Shown piece by piece: positions 7,832 to 16,192 of a stretch of DNA of 64,000 bases. The stretch is taken from assembly GCA_016180645.1 (NCBI GenBank), contig JACPAV010000005.1:122917-186916 (forward strand), in the 5' to 3' direction. Below the pieces are notes generated by a model. It was not told where the DNA came from. It did not search any database and was given only the letters and a program-made list of their open reading frames with translations. How positions within the stretch are numbered: position 1 is the stretch's first letter; each line of letters opens with the position of its first letter. Position numbers and translations under genes: made by a program. The DNA comes from Nitrospirota bacterium (GTDB lineage: Bacteria > JACPQY01).

Positions 7832-8959
7832 GTGACAGGGGATCTGCTCAACCACCATCGGGAATATCTCGATGACCGCATCGCGCAAGCCCTGTACCGG
7901 AGGGCCATTCGTCGAATCGTTCGACCGGGCGATGTCGTTGTCGACCTCGGAGCGGGCACGGGCATCCACTCCATGGAGGCGTGTAGAGCGGGGGCGAGGA
8001 AGGTGTATGCCCTGGAGTGTGGAGACATGGCCGTGCTTGCGAGGGACATCATCGGCGAATCACCGTTCAGCCGTCGAATCTCCGTCATTCACGAGCACTC
8101 CTCATTCGTGCGGCTGCGGGAAAAAGCGGACGTCATCATTTCCTACCTCGGCCCCAGCGACCTCGTTCGGTCGCTCCCGCCGGCCCGCGCGCGCTTCCTG
8201 CGCCGGGGTGGGCGAACCATTCCCTCCCACCTCCGGTTCCGGTTCGGCCCCGTGGAGGCGCCGGACGTCTACGCGGCGCGAATTGATGCCTGGAGAAGGC
8301 GGAGGGGCGCGGATTTCACGGCCGCGCGCCGATGCGCGGCCAACACGGCCCACACGACCCATTGGCTTCCCTCCCACTTTCTCTCTCGACCTCGCCCCGC
8401 GTTCACCCTCCCGTTGGATCCAGGCGTCCACCGGCCCTGGAAATCCAACGGCACATTCGTTTCCGCGCGCGACGGAACGCTCCACGGGATCGGGCTCTGG
8501 TTCGAGTTCCGGTTGGCCCGGGGGATCTGGCTCTCCACGCGACCCCCGCTCCGGCTGTCACCCGCCGTCCACAGGCACGCCTTTCTCCCGCTCGAACGGC
8601 CGCTGCCGGTGCGGGCCGGGGAGCGCCTGCGGCTCCGTCTGACTCTCCTGCCCGGATTTGAGTGGATGTGGAGATGGAGCGTCCATTCCTCATCTCATGC
8701 GCTTGCCGATCAGTCGTCCTTGGATGGCCTGCTCCTTTCAGCGGATCGAATTCAGGCCGCCGAGGGCTCCGCCCGCACAAGGCTGAACGCCCGCGGTCAA
8801 ATAACACAGTTCGTGCTTGAGAGGTGCCGGAAAGGCCACACCCTGGATCAGATCACCGCGGCCTTGAGCCGCCGCCCTATGACCCTCTCGGGCAACCGCC
8901 GGGAGGCGCTCGACGTCACCCGAAACATTCTCGCCGATTTTGCCCGGCGCCCCAGGTGA
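7832..8959 (+). CDS. SAM-dependent methyltransferase (PRMT-like) with C-terminal PqqD-like domain
   Basis: The N-terminal part carries the AdoMet site DVVVDLGAGTGIH (residues 35-47 from this GTG) and the acidic post-motif YALECGDM. The order of motifs and HHREYLDD near the start resemble protein arginine methyltransferases. The last ~58 residues (LNARGQITQFVLERC..GHTLDQI..) look like a PqqD/RiPP-recognition domain. This fusion would let the enzyme bind a precursor leader and methylate the peptide. I chose GTG 7832, with AAGGA upstream and the conserved part following directly; the frame is open back to an ATG at 7727. The stop overlaps the next gene in GTGA. Confidence 0.65.
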   Translation: MTGDLLNHHREYLDDRIAQALYRRAIRRIVRPGDVVVDLGAGTGIHSMEACRAGARKVYALECGDMAVLARDIIGESPFSRRISVIHEHSSFVRLREKADVIISYLGPSDLVRSLPPARARFLRRGGRTIPSHLRFRFGPVEAPDVYAARIDAWRRRRGADFTAARRCAANTAHTTHWLPSHFLSRPRPAFTLPLDPGVHRPWKSNGTFVSARDGTLHGIGLWFEFRLARGIWLSTRPPLRLSPAVHRHAFLPLERPLPVRAGERLRLRLTLLPGFEWMWRWSVHSSSHALADQSSLDGLLLSADRIQAAEGSARTRLNARGQITQFVLERCRKGHTLDQITAALSRRPMTLSGNRREALDVTRNILADFARRPR

Positions 8960-9798
8960 AGCCGGAAACCGGGGTCCTGCTTCGCGAACTGGACTCGAAC
9001 GGGGAGGTCTCCTTCGAGGCTCGGGAAGGCCGGGGAGGGTACCGACTCCGATGGCCCCGGCTCGCCACCGTCCACATCACGAAGCGCAAGCAGCGAGTCA
9101 CCGTGATCCCCGAGCGGGGATCCCCCCGCGCCTCGCTTGCTCCCATCCGCCGCATCGCCCGGGCGTATGCGGTCAGCCTCGGCGGCAGGCAGCCTCTCCA
9201 CGCCACCGTGCTCACCGGTCACGGGGGAACGCTCGCCCTCCTCGGGACGCCCGGCGCGGGAAAATCGACACTGGCTCTGGCCATGCTCGACGAAGGTTGG
9301 CGCCTGGTCACTGACGATGTGCTGTTCTACCGGACGCATTCCCGCGCGATCCGACCCGTTCTGCGTCTCCCGATGCTGAAGGTCAGGCCCGACGGCATCG
9401 CGCCGTTCCCGAAGTTCCCCTCGATCCCGCCCCTGAGGCTCCGCGGCAAGCCGCGCTACGATCCTCGTTACGGAAAACTGATGATTCCCCTTCCGAAAAT
9501 CTCTCACGGCGGAAAGATCGATGTGTTTGTTCGCCTGCGCCGCTCGCGCAAGGGGCACATCAGCGGCCGGAGGCTCTCACCGTCCCAATCCACCTTGAAC
9601 CTCATCGTCGCCATGTTCAATGGAGCTCTGCGCCCCCGTCGCGTCCGTATCCGGCAAATCCTGGAGGCCGCATCCCTCGCCTCCAAGGTGCCCGTGTGGG
9701 AGCTCCGATATCCGACGGGAAAGAGACATCTGAAACGCGTGCCGGAGGCGCTGCAAGGCATCCTGCGACAAACTCAAGAGGGCCGAAGCCGGGACTGA
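8956..9798 (+). CDS. HPr-kinase-like protein 1 (lasso-cluster kinase family)
   Basis: The 280-aa product has an HPr-kinase-type P-loop, GTPGAGKST (residues 97-105), preceded by LHATVL with the usual histidine (H82) and followed by WRLVTDDVLFY with paired aspartates (D120, D121). HprK-like proteins in lasso clusters phosphorylate the precursor (known for the paeninodin-type kinases), so phosphorylation of a peptide is the likely role. It starts with GTG overlapping the methyltransferase stop (GTGA). The cyclase gene follows after 6 bases, so the three are translated as a unit. It is clearly related along its length to the kinase at 18528. Confidence 0.7.
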   Translation: MKPETGVLLRELDSNGEVSFEAREGRGGYRLRWPRLATVHITKRKQRVTVIPERGSPRASLAPIRRIARAYAVSLGGRQPLHATVLTGHGGTLALLGTPGAGKSTLALAMLDEGWRLVTDDVLFYRTHSRAIRPVLRLPMLKVRPDGIAPFPKFPSIPPLRLRGKPRYDPRYGKLMIPLPKISHGGKIDVFVRLRRSRKGHISGRRLSPSQSTLNLIVAMFNGALRPRRVRIRQILEAASLASKVPVWELRYPTGKRHLKRVPEALQGILRQTQEGRSRD

Positions 9799-9804
9799 CC
9801 ACGC

Positions 9805-11469
9805 ATGGGCGGGATCTGCGGCATCCTCAACGCTACCGGCCACGCCTCGACCGGGGATCTGCACACGATGCTGTTCATGCTCTCCCACCGCGGCATCGGC
9901 GCTCCCGGCGCGTGGTCCTCCACCCCCGCGGCGCTCGGTCATTGGGATTCTCACACCCTTGACCCGGAACGTCGGGGGGTCCAGCCCTTTCACGACGGTT
10001 CCAACGGCCCTTGCATCGTCTTCGATGGGCGCCTCGACCACCGGGATGCCTTGCTGTCCGATCTGTGCCTCGATCGCGCAACGGACGTTGAACTCGCGCT
10101 GGCCGCCTACTTGCGTTGGGGAGACGATGCATGGACGCATCTCCTCGGCGACTTCGCGCTGGCCCTCTGGGACCCGCGCGAGGACTGCCTGCTACTGGCG
10201 AGGGACCCCGTCGGCGTCAGGCCTCTCTTTTACTCCGTTTGCCCGACCCGATTCGTTTTCGCCTCGGAGGCCAAAGCGATTCTGGCTATGACGGATGTCG
10301 TTCGCGCTCCGGATCCGGAGAGCATGGCGGAACTGAAGCGATATCGTTTCCGCCGTCATGAGTACACGTTTTTCCAAGGTATCCTCCGGGTGCGCCCCGG
10401 CCAGAGGCTCAGAGTCGACCGGCGAGGCATCGACCGGCGCGCATTCTGGAAGCCCGTGTGCTCCCCTCGCCCGAACGGCATGGAGCCGGAGGAGGCCCAC
10501 AACCAATTCAGAAGACTCTTCATCGAGGCGGTGCGAGACCGGCTTCCGGCCCGCGGAACGGCGGCGATCATGCTGTCCGGAGGTTTGGACTCCTCTTCCA
10601 TTGCGGTGGCCGCCTCCCATGCCCGCGGTCTGAAGACGACCGGCTGCCCCGCGCGTCTGGAAGCCTACACGCTGCTCTGGAAGGATGGAGAGGACGAACG
10701 ACGCCTGAGCCGGATCGCGGCCGAGAAGGCCGGCCTCCACGTATCCCCTGTGATGTTGGACGATGTGGAACTCGATCCCACCCCCGCGTTGGTCTTCGAA
10801 CACGAGACGCCGCTTCTCAACCCCATCGACCAGGTCTACGGCAAGCTGTACCGCGCGGCGGCCGCAGCCGGTCATCGCATCCTTCTGAACGGAGAATGGG
10901 GAGATGACCTCCTCCACGGCGGGGCCTTCCTGGCCGACCTTCTCGTCTCGGGGCGCTGGAAGGCATTCGCAAGGCAGATCCGGGGTTTCCGCGACAACGA
11001 GGGGATCCCCATTCGCTCGATGTTGCGCTACCTCCTCGAATGCCTTCTCCTGCCGCGCCGGGATACCCCGAAATTCGCCACCCACGCTCAAGAGCAAATC
11101 TACGAAGCGGTCTTTGTCCCTCTCAAACTGCTGGCCATCGAGAACCTCGAACGCGGGGCCGCCGCGCATGGCATCGAAATCAGACTTCCCTATCTGGATC
11201 TCCGGCTCATCGAATTCCTGTTTCGGGTCCCCGGCGAATGGCTCGCTGAGGAAGGAATCGGCAAACAACCGCTTCGGAAAGGTTTGGCCGACCTGCTGCC
11301 CGGGGAGATTTCCGGACAGCCCCGCAAAGACAATACGCCCTTGTTCCGCGTGCCCTCGACCTTCCCGGCGTCAGGACGGGAGGGCGATATGAGAGCCTAC
11401 TCTTCCGCCTGGTCCGCCAAGGCGGAAAGCGAATGGCGATCCGTCTGGTTCGGCCGGCCGGCTAAGTAG
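9805..11469 (+). CDS. asparagine-synthetase-like cyclase homologue 1
   Basis: The 554-aa protein has an N-terminal class II amidotransferase-type domain starting MGGICGIL; the nucleophilic Cys2 of asparagine synthetase B is replaced by Gly. A C-terminal ATP-pyrophosphatase domain follows, with the PPi loop SGGLDSSS (from residue 258). Loss of Cys2 with an intact SGGLDS site is the usual state of lasso cyclases, which adenylate a side-chain carboxylate and form the macrolactam. It belongs to the same subtype as the protein at 19352 (xGICG start, ends just after WF). Each copy follows an HPr-kinase-like gene, so it may work on the phosphorylated peptide rather than as the main cyclase. Confidence 0.75.
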   Translation: MGGICGILNATGHASTGDLHTMLFMLSHRGIGAPGAWSSTPAALGHWDSHTLDPERRGVQPFHDGSNGPCIVFDGRLDHRDALLSDLCLDRATDVELALAAYLRWGDDAWTHLLGDFALALWDPREDCLLLARDPVGVRPLFYSVCPTRFVFASEAKAILAMTDVVRAPDPESMAELKRYRFRRHEYTFFQGILRVRPGQRLRVDRRGIDRRAFWKPVCSPRPNGMEPEEAHNQFRRLFIEAVRDRLPARGTAAIMLSGGLDSSSIAVAASHARGLKTTGCPARLEAYTLLWKDGEDERRLSRIAAEKAGLHVSPVMLDDVELDPTPALVFEHETPLLNPIDQVYGKLYRAAAAAGHRILLNGEWGDDLLHGGAFLADLLVSGRWKAFARQIRGFRDNEGIPIRSMLRYLLECLLLPRRDTPKFATHAQEQIYEAVFVPLKLLAIENLERGAAAHGIEIRLPYLDLRLIEFLFRVPGEWLAEEGIGKQPLRKGLADLLPGEISGQPRKDNTPLFRVPSTFPASGREGDMRAYSSAWSAKAESEWRSVWFGRPAK

Positions 11470-11521
11470 CAGAGCGTTCAGGCTCTGCAAGCAGATGCGC
11501 GCAAAGACTCTTGTGCGCATC
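11466..11521. terminator. paired hairpins between convergent genes, possible bidirectional terminator
   Basis: The first hairpin (11466-11488) is a GTAG/TTYA family member that includes the cyclase stop codon. The second (11494-11521) has a 10-bp stem with one mismatch, GATGCGCGCA against TGTGCGCATC. They fill the whole gap between the plus-strand cyclase and the minus-strand precursor stop. No T-tract follows, so intrinsic termination is only inferred. Confidence 0.45.
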
Positions 11522-11522
11522 C

Positions 11523-11717
11523 TTAGTTATGGTTGCTGAAGGCGGTCTTGTTCGTCGGATCTTTTTCGATGGATCCCCCTCCCCCGCGCGTCAACGCCGT
11601 CAGATCGCCGTATTCAATCAGCCGTGGAGCGGCGTAGCGTTGCCGAAGGCCGGTTGGACCGGCACTCCGGAGGGATCCAACGCCTGTGCCCTTCGAGCGT
11701 CTCCGCTTTTGAACCAT
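11523..11717 (-). CDS. lasso peptide precursor 1
   Basis: A 64-residue peptide. The leader contains RYAAPRLIEYGDLTALTR, which has the conserved lasso leader pattern YxxPxLxxYGxLxxLT recognised by B1 proteins, with Thr at -2. The predicted core GGGGSIEKDPTNKTAFSNHN would start with Gly1 and offers Glu7 or Asp9 as ring partner. A strong Shine-Dalgarno (GGAGGA, 4 bases before ATG) sets the start. The first 100 bases overlap the cyclase gene upstream in another frame. It is the last gene of the minus-strand operon carrying B1, B2 and the exporter. Cleavage site and ring size are inferred. Confidence 0.85.
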   Translation of the reverse strand: MVQKRRRSKGTGVGSLRSAGPTGLRQRYAAPRLIEYGDLTALTRGGGGSIEKDPTNKTAFSNHN

Positions 11718-13414
11718 GCTTCCTCCCAAGAGTTTCTCGCTGCCGCCCGCCAGAGCCTCATGGCCCCGCCGGGAGTTCCGTTCTTGTAGCCACATTCGGC
11801 CAGTTTGTTCGCCCAGAAAGCCGTGGCCACCGCCTTGCTGCGCCGCGCCGCGGTTCGCTCCGGAAGGATGCCTCTCAAACCCTCACGAAGGAGCCGTTTC
11901 CCAACCCCTGCCCGAATCCGCATCCCGGCAGGCATCCTGAATACCAGTTCGACCAAACGCCGGTCCAGAAAAGGAAAACAAACTTCCACCCCTTGATACG
12001 CGGCGCCCATGTCGAACGATTCCAGCGTCATCGTATGGTAGCAGCCGAAGAGGGAGCCGTAAAGTTCCCTTTGATTGCACGTGGGGAAGACCGGACCTCC
12101 GGTGTTGGGCAGAAGCAGATACCGGAGCGCCCGCATCAACGCCGCCCTCCAATTCCCGACGTCGCTTTCCCCGATCCGTCGGATCTCCCGGTAGAACTCC
12201 ACCGGCCGGCCGGCCCGGATCAGGTCCCCAAGAAAACTCATGCCGGCCATCATCTGATCGCCCCAGAATCCGGTGAACACCCTTCGCGCGCCCCGCTTCG
12301 CCGCCGCCCCGAACATGCCGACGTAAAGATTCGGATCCTGCACCTCCACGAACGGCGACTCCAATTCGACCGCAAGCCGGTCCAGATGGTCCGTCGGCCG
12401 GATATCGTCCGCGTCCACCACCGCATTCGGAAGCTTCAGACACGCCGCGGCCGGCCCAAAATGTTCCCTCTCATTCTCAAACGCGCCAAAAACGACCGAC
12501 TGTGTGTGCAGGCGGGATCGGTCCTCACCTTGTGCCACGTGCGAAGCGGCAGCGGCGATGGAGGTGGAGTCCAAGCCTCCCGAAAGCGTGAAGACAACGT
12601 TTCCCTCCTTGGGAATTCTCCGCCGAACGCCCTCCACAAATACCTTTCGGAAACGGCTCAACCACGCGGACTCGCTCAAACCTCCCATGGGCGGCCCGTG
12701 GGGAGGAACCCAATACGTCTCGCACCGCAAACGGTCCTCCTCTACGCGCATTCGCTCTCCGGGCAGAACGCGCCGTATCCCCTCGAAGAAACTGTTCTCC
12801 AGTGCTCGGAACTTGAACCGCTCGTATTCCGCCATTTTCAGTTCGCTTGGCCGGCACGGGACCCCCGGCACGGCCAGAATGGCTTTGGCTTCCGACGCGA
12901 AGATGAATCTTCGCCCATCCCGATAGTAGAAAAGAGGCTTGACCCCCAGGGGATCTCGGGCCAGCATGAGGCGGCCGCGTGGTCCATCCCACACCGCCAG
13001 AGCGAAATCCCCGAACAGCCACTTGGGGAGGTCCCACTCGAACTGCCGATACGCCGCCGCCAGCGCGCCTTCGGTGGTTCTCCTCAGATCCGCCGACGAG
13101 GCGGCCGTGTTCGAGCGGCGCGGGAAACCCTCATGCCCGCGTGCGCTGCCTTCGCGCCCTCGCCCCGCCGCGCGGCTGATCACATCCACGTTGTCGATCC
13201 GGCCGTCCATCACCATACTGACCCCATCGGAGCTCAGCGGGCGGAAGGTCGTCTCATCGACCACCATGAGGGCGTGGACGAGTCCAACGGGGCCATCGCG
13301 AACGATCTTCAACCCGTCGGGCGCCCGGTGCCGAAGGGCATACCCCATCCGCTCCAAATGATCCGCGGGAGCCCCGCGGCCGTCCACCTGGAGAATACCG
13401 GCTATGCCGCTCAC
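11618..13414 (-). CDS. lasso cyclase (C protein), homologue 2
   Basis: The 598-aa protein starts SGIAGILQVDG, so Cys2 of asparagine synthetase is Ser; the HRAPDG and FGDFALAVWDG motifs of the amidotransferase-type domain remain. The synthetase domain has the PPi loop LSGGLDSTS. It would activate the ring Glu/Asp with ATP and close the macrolactam of precursor 1. I place the start at GTG 13414, which gives the family N-terminus (preceded by GGGGGTG), although the frame is open to 13477. A 30-residue tail after the terminal WF motif is encoded where the precursor gene overlaps; the plus-strand paralogues lack that tail. B1 ends 31 bases upstream. Confidence 0.85.
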   Translation of the reverse strand: MSGIAGILQVDGRGAPADHLERMGYALRHRAPDGLKIVRDGPVGLVHALMVVDETTFRPLSSDGVSMVMDGRIDNVDVISRAAGRGREGSARGHEGFPRRSNTAASSADLRRTTEGALAAAYRQFEWDLPKWLFGDFALAVWDGPRGRLMLARDPLGVKPLFYYRDGRRFIFASEAKAILAVPGVPCRPSELKMAEYERFKFRALENSFFEGIRRVLPGERMRVEEDRLRCETYWVPPHGPPMGGLSESAWLSRFRKVFVEGVRRRIPKEGNVVFTLSGGLDSTSIAAAASHVAQGEDRSRLHTQSVVFGAFENEREHFGPAAACLKLPNAVVDADDIRPTDHLDRLAVELESPFVEVQDPNLYVGMFGAAAKRGARRVFTGFWGDQMMAGMSFLGDLIRAGRPVEFYREIRRIGESDVGNWRAALMRALRYLLLPNTGGPVFPTCNQRELYGSLFGCYHTMTLESFDMGAAYQGVEVCFPFLDRRLVELVFRMPAGMRIRAGVGKRLLREGLRGILPERTAARRSKAVATAFWANKLAECGYKNGTPGGAMRLWRAAARNSWEEAWFKSGDARRAQALDPSGVPVQPAFGNATPLHG

Positions 13415-13445
13415 AACACCCCCATCGCCACTGGATTCGAAAGAA

Positions 13446-13739
13446 CTATCGGAGGCGAACCAACCCCTTGCCCGCAAGCGTCCGCGCCAGCGTGAGGATG
13501 TCGCGTTGGGCCCGCTCCGCCGTTACGCGGTAGTTCCGCAACAGTCTCCTGCCGATCGCCTCAACGGCCTCCCCGCGCGCGATCCCTTTCCATATCAGCG
13601 CCGCGGCATCTTGGAGACCGTAATACCTTCCCTTCCGGAGGTCCAGAAGAACGATTTCTCCTCCCACTTCGCGCCAGACCACATCCGGGGAGATCATCGC
13701 CCGCGATCCTACGCTGATTCTCCTTTTGTGATGCGCCAT
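13446..13739 (-). CDS. lasso B1 protein (PqqD-like RiPP recognition element)
   Basis: The 97-residue protein follows the PqqD/RRE pattern: VVWREVGGEIVLLDLRKGRYYGLQDAAALIW and a helical C-terminal half. In split-B lasso systems this protein binds the YxxPxL..YG leader and delivers the precursor to the B2 protease. Its start codon abuts the B2 stop with one base between, so the two are translationally coupled. It could serve both lasso precursors in this island, since their leaders are nearly identical and only one B1/B2 pair is present. Confidence 0.85.
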   Translation of the reverse strand: MAHHKRRISVGSRAMISPDVVWREVGGEIVLLDLRKGRYYGLQDAAALIWKGIARGEAVEAIGRRLLRNYRVTAERAQRDILTLARTLAGKGLVRLR

Positions 13740-14231
13740 TCAGACCGCGCTCGTATTCAGGCGGCTGCCGGCGCGCAGCCGGCTGCCCTTGAGGGTTTCG
13801 CGCGAGGAGGACGCGGCGACTGCCAGAAGGGGCTTCACTCGGCCGAACCGTCCGGCCCGCATCACGTCACGGCTCCCCTCCCGCACCCAGGCATGCCCGT
13901 GCAGTCGACCTCTCTCCGGCCTCGCTGAGAGTCGCAACTCGACTCCAGGCGCCCCTCCCAAGAGCCAGTAGGCCGACAGTGCCCGGCGAAGGCAGGAACG
14001 CTCCCCCGGCACGAGGGGGTCCACCCTTTCAATCCAATGCGTGACCGCCGCAACATCCGAATCGACCGGTGCAGCGTGGTCGGCCCGCCATTGCAAGGCC
14101 CGGAGAATGATTTTGAAGGACACGACTCGGAGGGCCAGTTCGCAGACTCCCACGGCGGCGAGAGCGCGCACCGCGCGTCGCCTCTCGCGGGCTTCCAGGC
14201 GCCGGAAGCGCTGAAGCCGACCACGGCTCAT
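13740..14231 (-). CDS. lasso B2 protein (transglutaminase-like leader peptidase)
   Basis: The 163-residue protein has the lasso B2 signature: a basic N-terminal helix (RRLEARERRRAVRAL), then the catalytic cysteine in GERSCLRRALSAYWLL (C80) and the histidine in LHGHAWV (H113). B2 proteins cut the precursor after the Thr(-2)-Xaa(-1) leader end. The start ATG overlaps the exporter stop in ATGA, which fixes it against a longer open frame. It is flanked by the exporter upstream and B1 downstream, the normal partners. Confidence 0.88.
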   Translation of the reverse strand: MSRGRLQRFRRLEARERRRAVRALAAVGVCELALRVVSFKIILRALQWRADHAAPVDSDVAAVTHWIERVDPLVPGERSCLRRALSAYWLLGGAPGVELRLSARPERGRLHGHAWVREGSRDVMRAGRFGRVKPLLAVAASSSRETLKGSRLRAGSRLNTSAV

Positions 14232-16009
14232 GCCGATGATCGCGCCAGTGCGATCGGCCGAGTCTGGCGTTCCTCGGCCCGGACATGCAGCATCCACAGG
14301 TGGTGATAAAGCCCTCCACGCGCCAGGAGATCGTCATGCGTCCCTTGTTCGATGATTCGGCCTGCATCCATCGCGAGAATAATATCCGCGTGTCGGATCG
14401 TGCTCAAGCGATGCGCCACGGCGAGAACGGTCCTCCCCCTCCCCCATTCGGCGATCGCGTCCTGCACTCGCCGGTCCGTCTCGCTGTCCAGAGCGGACGT
14501 CGCTTCATCCAGAAGGAGAACCCGGGGGTCCTTCAGAACGGCCCGCGCGATGGCAATCCGCTGCCGCTCTCCCCCGGAAAGCATCACCCCCCTCTGTCCG
14601 ATCACGGTGTCCAGCCCTCGCGGCAGCGCCCGGATGAATTCCGTGACGCACGCGATTCGACAGGCATCCTCAATCTCTTTCTCGGTGGCGTCCAGCTTTC
14701 CATAACAAAGGTTTTCGCTCACCGTTCCCCCAAAGAGGATCGTCTCTTGAGGAACCCACGCGATCTGGCGATACAGACTTTCCTTCCGAACCGTCCGAAT
14801 ATCCTCGCCGTCCATCTCGATGCTCCCCGCGGACGGTTCGTAGAACCCGTGGATCAGTTGGATGAGAGTACTCTTCCCCCCGCCCGTCGGACCGACGACC
14901 GCCGCCACGCTCCCCGCCGGAATGTCCAGGCTCACGCCTCGAAGCACCGGGGGACCGTCGGGGTAGGAAAACTCGACCTCCCTCACACGAATTCGACCTC
15001 GCAGGCGTGGAAGGGCTCTCGCTTCGGTCGGCTTCGTCGGGTCTCCCGGTGTCTCCAGGAGCGAGAGCACACGCTCCGAGGCGCCTTGCGCCTCCTTCAG
15101 ACGACCCACAAGGCTGGTGGCGGTGATGAAGGGTCCCATGAGGAGACCGCCATACAGGGCGAAGGCCACCAGATCTCCCGCGCTCATCCCCCCCTCGATG
15201 ACCTGCACACCTCCGTACCACACCATCCCCGCCGCTCCCATCACCCCCAGGAGCGTCAGCCCCGGGGCCAGGATGGCATTCACCGCCGCCCTGCGGAGAG
15301 CAAATCGGACCCCTTCCCACACTTGGGTCCCGAACCGTTCCGCCTCGAATTCTTCCCGTTGGAACGATCGCACGGCGCGGATGGAGGAGAGCGCTTCCTC
15401 CGCGGTGGAAAGCGCCTCGGCCGAGCGATCATGGTAGTCGCGCGAGAGCCGCCGCATTCTCCGGCCGGACCACTTCGCCGCCACCACAACGGCCGGGACG
15501 ACCGCCAGAACCCAGAGCGAGAGGCGCGCGTTGAGATAGATCAGCAGGGCCGTCGCCCCCGAGAACGTTACCGCATGCCTGGCCAACTCCGAAGGCACGG
15601 TTTCCAGGAAGCTCTGGAGGGCGCCCACGTCGTTGGAGAGGCGCGACACGAGCTCTCCCGTCTTGTGACGCGAGAAATAGTCGAACGGTTGCGCCTCCAA
15701 CCGCTCGAAGAGCCGGACCTTGAGCCGCGCGCCCACCCGCTGCCCGAACCGAACAACCAAGTAGGCATGACCCACTCCGAATCCGGCCTGGAGAATGTAG
15801 AGGGCGCCGACCACGGCCATCACGCCGGGAAGCGCGGCGAGATTCTTCTCCGAGGCGATGACATCCACCAAGCGCCTGGCCTGCCACAAAAGAACCAGAT
15901 TCGCGCCGGCGCCGAGCATCTGCAGGGCCGACGCCGCCAAAAGGGAGGGGGTCTCGGGCCGAACGAACGGAACGAGACTGCGCAGAAATCCCGGCAAACT
16001 TCCGGTCAA
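14228..16009 (-). CDS. ABC exporter (fused membrane and ATPase domains), lasso D protein
   Basis: The 593-aa protein has a six-helix type 1 exporter membrane domain (to about residue 310) and a nucleotide-binding domain with Walker A GPTGGGKST, signature LSGGERQR, Walker B VLLLDEATSA and an H-loop in VAHRLST. It is a half-transporter that would work as a homodimer to export the mature peptide. No N-terminal C39 protease domain is present, which fits a system with separate B2 cleavage. The likely start is TTG at 16009, overlapping the stop of the small precursor gene upstream (TTGA). Confidence 0.88.
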   Translation of the reverse strand: MTGSLPGFLRSLVPFVRPETPSLLAASALQMLGAGANLVLLWQARRLVDVIASEKNLAALPGVMAVVGALYILQAGFGVGHAYLVVRFGQRVGARLKVRLFERLEAQPFDYFSRHKTGELVSRLSNDVGALQSFLETVPSELARHAVTFSGATALLIYLNARLSLWVLAVVPAVVVAAKWSGRRMRRLSRDYHDRSAEALSTAEEALSSIRAVRSFQREEFEAERFGTQVWEGVRFALRRAAVNAILAPGLTLLGVMGAAGMVWYGGVQVIEGGMSAGDLVAFALYGGLLMGPFITATSLVGRLKEAQGASERVLSLLETPGDPTKPTEARALPRLRGRIRVREVEFSYPDGPPVLRGVSLDIPAGSVAAVVGPTGGGKSTLIQLIHGFYEPSAGSIEMDGEDIRTVRKESLYRQIAWVPQETILFGGTVSENLCYGKLDATEKEIEDACRIACVTEFIRALPRGLDTVIGQRGVMLSGGERQRIAIARAVLKDPRVLLLDEATSALDSETDRRVQDAIAEWGRGRTVLAVAHRLSTIRHADIILAMDAGRIIEQGTHDDLLARGGLYHHLWMLHVRAEERQTRPIALARSSA

Positions 16010-16179
16010 TCTCGGGTCTTGACGCAGCTCGCGTTCCCAACCGTGCGGCAGGTGAAACCCGGAGATCGCGAGGAGTCACAGACGATCGCCAACGCCTCGA
16101 CCATCTTGCTGTAGACGAGTTCGGGTTTCTTATACGGCTTCCGGCCTATCGGTGATTTCCGATCTTGATTCTTCATCAT
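16006..16179 (-). CDS. third RiPP precursor candidate, YxKPEL leader and three-cysteine C-terminus (57 aa)
   Basis: Translating this short gap gives a 57-residue peptide beginning MMKNQDRK. A basic leader segment RKPYKKPELVYSKMVEALA resembles the YxxPxL leader class. The C-terminal half has Cys34, Cys44 and Cys52 with Ser/Thr/Arg/Gly between them (CDSSRSPGFTC, then CVKTRD at the end). GAAGGGA lies 4 bases before the ATG. The gene sits between the radical SAM gene (13 bases upstream) and the exporter, whose TTG start overlaps its stop. By position it is the natural substrate of the radical SAM/PqqD pair. I do not recognise a named RiPP family; modification type is unknown. Confidence 0.7.
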   Translation of the reverse strand: MMKNQDRKSPIGRKPYKKPELVYSKMVEALAIVCDSSRSPGFTCRTVGNASCVKTRD

Positions 16180-16192
16180 TCGATCCCTTCGG

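Noticed and set aside
11624..13495. 623-codon open frame on the plus strand opposite the lasso cyclase
   Set aside because: Antisense shadow; translation is Arg/Pro-rich and lacks any motif.
14285..16114. 609-codon open frame on the plus strand opposite the ABC exporter
   Set aside because: Antisense shadow of a GC-rich gene: His/Arg/Pro-rich translation, no domain, while the minus strand has all ABC motifs.
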